This document shows positions 58,086 through 64,000 of a stretch of 64,000 bases of DNA, piece after piece; within the stretch, counting starts at the first letter, position 1; every line of letters starts with the position of its first letter. The stretch is from Amycolatopsis methanolica 239 (lineage in GTDB: Bacteria > Actinomycetota > Actinomycetes > Mycobacteriales > Pseudonocardiaceae), in NCBI RefSeq assembly GCF_000739085.1, contig NZ_CP009110.1, positions 4,836,001-4,900,000 of the forward strand. The letters are read 5' to 3'. The notes under the pieces were generated by a model. That model had not been told where the DNA came from and ran no database searches. It was given only the letters and a program-made list of their open reading frames with translations. The position numbers and the translations under genes were made by a program.

Positions 58086-59092
58086 CGCGCGGTGGACGCC
58101 CGGACGAACAGCTCCGGCGCCAGGCGTTCCGACTCCGGCGACTGTCCGTTGAGGACGGTGATCAGCAGTTCGAGCGCGCGCCGCCCCATCTCGTGCATCG
58201 GGGAACGGACGCTGGTCAGCGGGACCGGCAGCTCGGCGGCCAGCGGGGTGTCGTTGAAACCCGCCACGGCGACGTCGATCCCGGGGCGCAGGCCGGCGTC
58301 CCGCACCGCGCCGAGCGCGCCGATCGCCGCGAAGTCGTTGACCGCGAAGATGGCCGTCGGGCCGGTTTCGGTCAGCAGCCGCTCGGCCGCCCGGTGGCCG
58401 CCCGCGGTGTCGAATCCCGAGTGGACGGTCGCAACCTCGAGCCCCTCCGCGCGGTACCGGTCGGCGAACCCGGCCGTCCGGTCGATGCCGGTGCTCGCGA
58501 ACGGCTCCCCGGCGATCACCCCGGCCCGCCGGTGCCCCAGTTCCAGGAAGTGCTCCGCCACCAGCCTGCCGCCGAGGTAGTCGTCGCAGGTGACCGACGG
58601 GTGCTCGCCCGCGTGGCGGCTGACCAGCACGAACGGCACGCGCCGCTCGGCCAGCTCCCCGGTGAACTCCCCGTCGTGGTGCGCGTCGCCCAGGATGAGG
58701 CCGTCCACGCGGCGCGACAGCGCCAGTTCGGTGCGCGCCCGCTGCTCGGCGGGCCGGTCGTGGCTGTTCATCACGAACGTCGCCAGCCCGTGTCCCGCCG
58801 CCGCGTCCTCGATGCCCTCGTAGATCGTGGCGAGGACGACGTCGGACAGTCGCGGCACCAGCACCCCGACGAGGTTGCTGCGCTGGGTGCGCAGGCTCTT
58901 CGCGTGCGGGTTGGGCCGGTAGTCCAGCCGGGCCGCCCACTCCCGGATCGCGTCGGCCGTCTCCCGCGAGGCAGCGCGCGCGGCGTCCTCCGGTGACCCG
59001 TTGAGCACGCGGGACACCGTGGAGATATCGACCCCGGCGCTCTGCGCGATGGTCCGCAACGTGGCCGGCCGCTTGCGCTCCGCTCGACCCAC
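58082..59092 (-). CDS. LacI-family transcriptional repressor
   Basis: The 336-residue protein has the LacI HTH TLRTIAQSAGVDISTVSRVL NGS, hinge YRPNPHAKSLRTQRS and a periplasmic-binding-type sensor (LVGVLVPRLSDVVLATIYEG, AIFAVNDFAAIGALGAVRDA). It faces the amidase gene across a region with three CCCAAACG sites (59150-59207) and should repress that operon until an inducer binds. Confidence 0.9.
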   Translation of the reverse strand: MGRAERKRPATLRTIAQSAGVDISTVSRVLNGSPEDAARAASRETADAIREWAARLDYRPNPHAKSLRTQRSNLVGVLVPRLSDVVLATIYEGIEDAAAGHGLATFVMNSHDRPAEQRARTELALSRRVDGLILGDAHHDGEFTGELAERRVPFVLVSRHAGEHPSVTCDDYLGGRLVAEHFLELGHRRAGVIAGEPFASTGIDRTAGFADRYRAEGLEVATVHSGFDTAGGHRAAERLLTETGPTAIFAVNDFAAIGALGAVRDAGLRPGIDVAVAGFNDTPLAAELPVPLTSVRSPMHEMGRRALELLITVLNGQSPESERLAPELFVRASTAR

Positions 59093-59149
59093 TTCCCAGC
59101 CTTCCGCCCGGCCACCCCTTGACGGCGGCTCCCGGGCCCCTTGATACTA

Positions 59150-59207
59150 CCCAAACGATTTTCCCAAACGTTTGGGTTCATACGCAACACGGACCCAAAC
59201 GTTTGCG
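59150..59207. promoter_or_regulatory. LacI-type operators of the amidase operon
   Basis: CCCAAACGTTTGGG (59163-59176) is a perfect 14-bp palindrome with the central CG of LacI-family operators. CCCAAACGTTTGCG (59194-59207) is a near-perfect second copy, and CCCAAACG (59150-59157) is a half site. They lie between the divergent repressor and amidase genes, the last just before the amidase ribosome binding site. Confidence 0.88.
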
Positions 59208-59223
59208 CAAGGAGAGGAACACC

Positions 59224-60540
59224 GTGTCGTCATCCCTCGGGACCAGGCTCTCCCCGCCACCCGGCGCCGGGTGGTTCGCACACCGGCCGGTAGCCGGCCT
59301 GGCCGCGGACCTGCGCGCCGGACGGCTCACGCCACGCGACCTGGTCGAGACCGCGCTCGCCGAACTCGCCCGGTGGGAGCCGGTGATCAACGCGTTCGTC
59401 ACCGTGGACGAGGCCGGCGCCCGGGCCGCGGCCGACCAGGCGGGGCGCGAGCTGGCGGCGGGCGTGGACCGCGGGCCGCTGCACGGCGTCCCGGTCGCGG
59501 TCAAGGACGTGATCGACGTGCGCGGGCTGCCGACCACGGCCGGTTCTCGCCAGTTCGCGGGCCACGTCGCCGCCGCGGACGCCGACTGCGTGCGACGGCT
59601 CCGTACGGCGGGGGCGATCGTCCTCGGCAAGACCGCCACCCACGAAATCGCGTTCGGGCCGACCGGTGACCGCGCCGCGAACGGCCCGGCCCGCAACCCG
59701 TACGACCCGGACCGGATGACCGGCGGGTCGAGCAGCGGCTCGGCGGCGGCGGTCGCGGCGGGCGTCGTCCCGCTCGCCCTCGGCACCGACACCGGCGGCT
59801 CCGTCCGGATCCCCGCCGCGTGCTGCGGGATCGTCGGTCTGAAACCGACGCACGGCGCACTGAGCACACACGGCGTCCTGCCGCTGGCGCCGTCGCTCGA
59901 CACCGTCGGCCCGCTGGCCCGCACGGCAGCGGACGCGCGTCTGCTGTGGACCATCATGAGTGGAACCGAACACCGCGGGACCACACCCCGCGCCGCCTGG
60001 CTGCCACCGGACACGATCCACCCGACCGCGCCAGACGTGACCGCCACGGTTCGCGAGCACCTGCGTGGCCTCGACGAAGTCGTTGTCCCGCAAGCGGAAG
60101 CACTGCGTACCGCGTACGTGGCGATCCAGGGGAGCGAGGCCTACGCCGTGCACGCGGAGCGGCTCACCGATCGGCCTGACCGCTTCGGCGACGAGGTCCG
60201 CGACCGGCTCCGAGCCGGTGGCGAAGTCCGCGGCTGGGAGTACGTCCGCGCCCGCGAACTGCGCGACCGGGTCCGCGGCGAAGTGCTGGACCTGCTGCGG
60301 GAACACGGGATCCTCGCACTGCCCACGACCCCGCTGCCCGCCCCGCCGATCGACGACCGCACCTCCGACGTCGGCGACGTGCGGGCCGCGCTGCTGTCGC
60401 TGACCAGCCCGTGGAGCGTTCTCGGGCTGCCCGCCCTGTCCGTCCCCGCCGGTCTCGCCGGCGAGCTGCCCGTGGGACTGCAGCTCGTCGGCCCACCCGG
60501 CTCCGAGCACGACCTCCTGACGATCGCCGAACACCTCTGA
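59224..60540 (+). CDS. Amidase-signature enzyme
   Basis: The 438-residue protein has the Ser-Ser-Lys triad of the amidase signature family: Lys in GVPVAVKDVIDVRGLPTTAG, Ser in DRMTGGSSSGSAAAVAAGVV and LALGTDTGGSVRIPAACCGI. It hydrolyses carboxamides to acids and ammonia. GTG 59224 follows ggagagg. It is the first gene of the LacI-controlled operon with a nitrilase-family enzyme, a membrane protein and a hydrolase. Confidence 0.9.
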   Translation: MSSSLGTRLSPPPGAGWFAHRPVAGLAADLRAGRLTPRDLVETALAELARWEPVINAFVTVDEAGARAAADQAGRELAAGVDRGPLHGVPVAVKDVIDVRGLPTTAGSRQFAGHVAAADADCVRRLRTAGAIVLGKTATHEIAFGPTGDRAANGPARNPYDPDRMTGGSSSGSAAAVAAGVVPLALGTDTGGSVRIPAACCGIVGLKPTHGALSTHGVLPLAPSLDTVGPLARTAADARLLWTIMSGTEHRGTTPRAAWLPPDTIHPTAPDVTATVREHLRGLDEVVVPQAEALRTAYVAIQGSEAYAVHAERLTDRPDRFGDEVRDRLRAGGEVRGWEYVRARELRDRVRGEVLDLLREHGILALPTTPLPAPPIDDRTSDVGDVRAALLSLTSPWSVLGLPALSVPAGLAGELPVGLQLVGPPGSEHDLLTIAEHL

Positions 60541-60553
60541 AGGGAACAGCCGA

Positions 60554-61432
60554 ATGTCGACGAGCGCCATCACCGCCGCTGCCGTGCAGTGCGACCCCCA
60601 GGTCGGGCTGGAGAACAAGGACAAGAACCTCGACCGGACCCTCGAACTGATCACCGAGGCCGCCGACCAGGGCGCGAACCTGGTCGTGCTGCCCGAACTG
60701 GTCAACACCGGCTACTCCTTCGACACGCGCGAGGAGGCCTACGCGCACGCCGAGGAGCTGACCGGCCCGACGGTGCAGGCGTGGACCGAACTCGCCCGCA
60801 GCCGCGGCATCCACCTCGTCGGCGGGATCACCGAGCTCGACGGGGTGCGCCTGTTCGACACGGCCGTCCTCATCGGACCGGACGGCCTGATCGGGCACTA
60901 CCGCAAAACCCACCTGTGGCACCGGGAAAAGCTCGTCTTCACCCCCGGCGACCTCGGGTTCCCGGTGTTCGAGACCCGCATCGGCCGGATCGGCCTGCTG
61001 ATCTGCTGGGACATCTGGTTTCCGGAGGTCGCGCGCCTGCTCGCGGTGCAGGGCGCGGACGTCATCTGCAGCGTGAACAACTGGGTCTGGACGCCGCCAC
61101 CGCTGTTCGACGACGCCGGCCGGTGCATGGCCGCCTACCTGACCATGACCGCTTCACACGTCAACGGTGTGCCGATCGTCGCGGCGAACCGGGCCGGCGA
61201 GGAGCGCGGCGCGAAGTTCCTCGGGTGTTCGCTGATCACCGGCACCAACGGCTGGCCCGCGAGCGAGGTCGCCGCGTCCGAGGGCGACACGATCGTCTAC
61301 AGCGGACTCGACCTGATGGCCACCCGGTCCGCGGCGATCTGGAACGAGCTCAACGACCTGCCGCGCGACCGCCGCACCGACCTCTACGATCCGCTGCTGG
61401 GATACCGCGGCGGCCAGGCCTACCCGCGGTGA
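60554..61432 (+). CDS. Carbon-nitrogen hydrolase (nitrilase superfamily)
   Basis: The 292-residue protein shows the Glu-Lys-Cys triad: LVVLPELVNTGYSF, HYRKTHLWHREKLVFTPGD and LLICWDIWFPEVARLLAVQG. It cleaves nitriles, amides or carbamoyl compounds. With the amidase it could process a nitrile or diamide compound in two steps. Its stop overlaps the next start (GTGA). Confidence 0.9.
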   Translation: MSTSAITAAAVQCDPQVGLENKDKNLDRTLELITEAADQGANLVVLPELVNTGYSFDTREEAYAHAEELTGPTVQAWTELARSRGIHLVGGITELDGVRLFDTAVLIGPDGLIGHYRKTHLWHREKLVFTPGDLGFPVFETRIGRIGLLICWDIWFPEVARLLAVQGADVICSVNNWVWTPPPLFDDAGRCMAAYLTMTASHVNGVPIVAANRAGEERGAKFLGCSLITGTNGWPASEVAASEGDTIVYSGLDLMATRSAAIWNELNDLPRDRRTDLYDPLLGYRGGQAYPR

Positions 61433-62616
61433 TCCCGGTGCTCACCACGACCCGCCGGGCGACGAAGCCCGCCGGCGCGCTCGGCCGCTGGCTGACCGGC
61501 GCCGCGCTGTTCGGGGTCACCGCGGGTCTCGCCCTGCTGCTGGCCCGCGTCACCGGTTCGCTGCCGCACGTCCTGTCCGCGTACGACGAGTGGCAGGAGC
61601 ACGCCTACCACCACATCCCGCAGTTCCTGCGCTGGGTGCTGGGCGACACCACCGAGGCGCAGTTCTACAAGTCCGCGCTCGGCGGCCTCGGTCTGCTGGC
61701 CGGTGGCTGGATCGCGCACGCGGGGTGGCGGCGGGGCCGCCGCTGGGCCGGGTTCGCGGTCAGCGGGGGCAGCGGCTTGTGGCCGTGGGTCACCGCCGCG
61801 GCCCTGCTCGGGCTGCTGCTGTCCAACCTGGCCTGGGGGTGGATGATCCCCGCGACCGGCGCGTGGCAGCCGACCTTCGTGGCGTTCGTGTCGGTGCCGC
61901 CCATGGTGGTCCTCACCTACGGCGCGGGGTGGCGGGTCGCCGTCACGGGTGCGGTCCTCGGCGCCGCGCTGACCACGCCCGCCGCGTTGCTGCTGGTCAA
62001 CCTCGTGTGCGTGCCGCTGGGGCAGCCCGCGGTGCTGGGCTCGGTGACCGCGATGTGGGTCAGCGCGCTGATCGCGTTCCCGCTGTGCCGCCGCCTGCCG
62101 TGGCTCCCGCGGCCGGTCCCGCCGCCCGCGGCAGAGCGCACCGTGCCGCGGCAAGGGCCGGCCTGGGTGGTGCGCCGCGTGCTCGCCGACTTCACCGAGG
62201 CTCCCTTCCACGGCAACGAGATCGCCTCGCTCGGACTGCTCGCCGGCACGGTGCTGACCTACCTGCTCAACCCGCTGACCCCGGTGTACGGCAGCGGTCT
62301 GCTGCCCGCCCTGCTCACCGCGCAGGTGCTTACCGCCACGCTCGGCGTGCTGGTGTACCGGCGGCAGTGGGCGCGGCACGGCTGGTACCCGACGTTCGTG
62401 CCGGTCGTGTCCGTCGCGCCCGCGGTGCTGCTCACCTACGGGCCGACGTGGCCCGCCGTGCTGAGCGGCGCGGTGCTCGGGGCGCTGGCCGCTCCCCCGC
62501 TGGCCGCGTTCGCGTCCCGCCGCATCCCGCTCGGCGTGCATCCCTGCGCGGGCAACACGTTCGCGATGACGGTGTGCACCGGCGTCCTCGTTCCCCTGCT
62601 GGACATCGTTCTGTGA
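61429..62616 (+). CDS. Polytopic membrane protein, possible transporter of the operon
   Basis: The 395-residue protein has about ten hydrophobic segments, for example WLTGAALFGVTAGLALLLAR and AVLGAALTTPAALLLVNLV. Two related halves are suggested by the repeated pattern YPTFVPVVSVAPAVLLTYG and QPTFVAFVSVPPMVVLTYGA. I do not recognise a named family. By position it may import the substrate of the amidase and nitrilase, but no transporter signature confirms this. GTG 61429 overlaps the nitrilase stop. Confidence 0.65.
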   Translation: MIPVLTTTRRATKPAGALGRWLTGAALFGVTAGLALLLARVTGSLPHVLSAYDEWQEHAYHHIPQFLRWVLGDTTEAQFYKSALGGLGLLAGGWIAHAGWRRGRRWAGFAVSGGSGLWPWVTAAALLGLLLSNLAWGWMIPATGAWQPTFVAFVSVPPMVVLTYGAGWRVAVTGAVLGAALTTPAALLLVNLVCVPLGQPAVLGSVTAMWVSALIAFPLCRRLPWLPRPVPPPAAERTVPRQGPAWVVRRVLADFTEAPFHGNEIASLGLLAGTVLTYLLNPLTPVYGSGLLPALLTAQVLTATLGVLVYRRQWARHGWYPTFVPVVSVAPAVLLTYGPTWPAVLSGAVLGALAAPPLAAFASRRIPLGVHPCAGNTFAMTVCTGVLVPLLDIVL

Positions 62617-62628
62617 AAGGAAAACCGA

Positions 62629-63364
62629 TGGAGATCCCGCGGTTCCACCGCGACGGCACGACTGGACCGCCGAGCGGCGCGACGGCGACGGGCCGCCGGT
62701 GGTCGTGGTGCCGGGCGTGATGGCCGATGCCGCGTCGTGGCGGCCGGTGGTCGACGCCCTCGCGCTGCCGAACCCGGTCGTGGTGCTGAACCGGCGCGGC
62801 CGGGCGCCAAGCGGCCCGCTCGGCGACGGGTACTCGCTGCGCACCGAGATCGACGACCTGCACCACGTGCTGGACGCCCTCGGCGGCGAGGTGGAAATGT
62901 TCGACTGGAGCTACGGCGGGCTGATCGCGCTGGAGGCCGCTGTGCAGCGGCGGGACCTGCGGTCGGTCGTGGCCTACGAACCGGTGTCGAGCCCGTTCGG
63001 GGTCCACGCGCTGGAGCCGTTGCGTGCGGCCGAGGGCGATCTGGACCGCGCGGTGGAGATCGTGAACCGCGACGTGTCGGGGTTCTCCGCGGAGTACGTG
63101 GCGGCGCTGCGGGAGAGCCCGGTGCGGCCGGTGCTGCGCCCGCTGGCCCATCCGCTCGCGGCCGACCTCGCCGCGCTGAACGCGCACGAGCCGGCCTTCG
63201 ACCGCTACCGCGACCTCGACGTGCTGGTCACGTTGCTGCTGGGCAAGCTGAACGAGGGCGCCGAGCCGTACGGGACGGCGTTCGAGGCGTTCGAGCGGGC
63301 GCTGCCCCAGGCCCAGGCGCCGGAGGTGCTGGCGAAGCACCTCGCGGCGGCGATCCGGCCCTAG
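62629..63364 (+). pseudogene. Alpha/beta hydrolase with probable single-base frameshift near its start
   Basis: ATG 62629 follows aaagga and gives MEIPRFHRDGT, after which that frame leaves the family and stops at 62720. One base off, the frame reads DWTAERRDGDGPPVVVVPGV and runs through FDWSYGGLIALEAAVQRRDL (nucleophile Ser, with D instead of G in GxSxG) to TAG 63362-63364. A missing base at about 62655-62660 would join the two. If translated from GTG 62699 or a nearby GTG, the protein would lack the first strand. The last part of the fold, including His, is not well conserved. Confidence 0.65.
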
Positions 63365-64000
63365 CCCTCCTTGGCGACGATCTCGCGGACGGCGGGCACG
63401 ATCTCGCGGGCCCAGCGGCCGAAGGACACGTCGTCATGGGCGGCGTGGCCCGGTGGGAACAGGATGAAGCCGGACATCCCGTGTTCGAGGACGCCCGAGG
63501 TCAGCTCCTCGACCCACTGGTCCACGGACCCGCCGATCCAGCGGCCCTTCTCGTCCCGCGTCTTCGCCAGCGGCGCGTCCGTGATCCGGCCGGGGAAGTT
63601 CAGGATCGTGCGGACCTCGCGCGGGTCGCGGCCCGCCGCGGCCGCCGCCCCGTCGACGACCGGCCGCGACGTGCGGTACCGCTCGCTCAGCCAGTCCGCC
63701 GCGTGGCCGGGGAGCCAGCCGTCGGCGACGCGGCCGGTCGCGGCGAGCGACTTCCGCCCGACCGATCCGGTCCACACCGGCGGCGCGGCCACCGGCGCGG
63801 GCTCGATGTCGCGCACCCGGTAGTGCCGCCCCTCGTGGGTCACCGGCTCTCCGCGGCCGGCCAGGCTCTTGACCAGCAGGATCACCTCCTCGAAGGCCTC
63901 CACCGCCTCGGCGGGGGTGAACCGCGACCCGCCCATGTCGGCGATCCGGTCCGGCAGCCCGCCGGCGCCCATCCCGAGCACGACCCGGCCGCCGGACAGC
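63361..64000 (-). CDS. LLM-class oxidoreductase, N-terminal part outside window
   Basis: The frame enters at the right edge (LSGGRVVLGMGAGGLPDRIA) and ends with TAG at 63361-63363, overlapping the hydrolase stop. Visible family pieces are FEEVILLVKSLAGRGEPVTH, EGRHYRVRDIEPAPVAAPPV and TGSVGRKSLAATGRVADGWL. It is the C-terminal two-thirds of a flavin- or F420-dependent monooxygenase. It is convergent with the amidase operon, so may not be part of it. Confidence 0.87.
   Translation of the reverse strand, partial: LSGGRVVLGMGAGGLPDRIADMGGSRFTPAEAVEAFEEVILLVKSLAGRGEPVTHEGRHYRVRDIEPAPVAAPPVWTGSVGRKSLAATGRVADGWLPGHAADWLSERYRTSRPVVDGAAAAAGRDPREVRTILNFPGRITDAPLAKTRDEKGRWIGGSVDQWVEELTSGVLEHGMSGFILFPPGHAAHDDVSFGRWAREIVPAVREIVAKEG

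Overview
The window is high-GC actinobacterial DNA, most likely from the Pseudonocardiaceae and probably an Amycolatopsis-like organism. This is an inference from GC content, frequent GTG starts with GTGA/ATGA gene overlaps, apparent leaderless promoters, the hemE-hemY-hemQ set next to DUF3000 and RNase D genes, GT87 mannosyltransferases, and an actinomycete integrative and conjugative element (AICE).

Layout. 1-2100: the 3' end of a phthalate-dioxygenase-reductase-type gene, then a decayed IS5-family insertion sequence with recognisable inverted repeats. 2154-13687: a complete pSAM2-type AICE of about 11.5 kb, bounded by a 49-bp identical direct repeat (about 100 bp with minor differences). 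The repeat is the 3' half and terminator of a tRNA-Pro(GGG) gene; the intact tRNA is at the right end. The element carries int, xis, a RepSA-type initiator, an FtsK-type transfer ATPase with a membrane partner, GntR, XRE and SCO3933-type regulators, an HD protein and a Nudix protein like the pSAM2 immunity factor Pif. It also carries a low-GC cargo pair, a KAP P-loop NTPase and an XRE regulator. Arm-like repeats, a large inverted repeat and two clusters of putative operators lie between the genes. 13720-15881: a gene graveyard with a truncated DJ-1/PfpI gene, a frameshifted GlxA-type AraC regulator and an internally deleted quinone oxidoreductase.

15952-29000: a GT87 glycosyltransferase; an iron-box-controlled operon for an NRPS-independent siderophore (PLP decarboxylase, N-hydroxylase, IucA/IucC synthetase and, unusually, a glutamine-synthetase-like ligase with no acyltransferase gene nearby); an F420-type oxidoreductase with an S9 peptidase; a VOC-ArsR-SRPBCC-YciI operon behind a near-perfect palindrome; and rocD. 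29000-43600: mostly housekeeping and accessory genes: DUF2252, PAP2, zapE, a RibD-type reductase, ligC, a TAP-like lipoprotein lacking its catalytic serine, a second GT87 enzyme, an AI-2E family permease, a LigD-type polymerase domain, TVP38, a Ser/Thr kinase with an ambiguous start, and msrB.

43578-46315 holds the most interesting system: two TIGR04222-type membrane proteins (one decayed, one with a C-terminal Cys/Gly/Ser-rich tail), a DUF692 (MNIO) iron-dependent oxidase and a small putative partner protein. It looks like a system in which the MNIO enzyme modifies cysteines of a membrane-tethered tail. After an SDR remnant come a CoA-transferase and hemQ-hemY-hemE (coproporphyrin-dependent heme synthesis), then DUF3000, a LuxR-type response regulator, RNase D and fadA-fadB behind two TTACC-N4-GGTAA palindromes. 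The window ends with a LacI-controlled amidase-nitrilase-membrane protein-hydrolase operon and a partial luciferase-like oxidoreductase.
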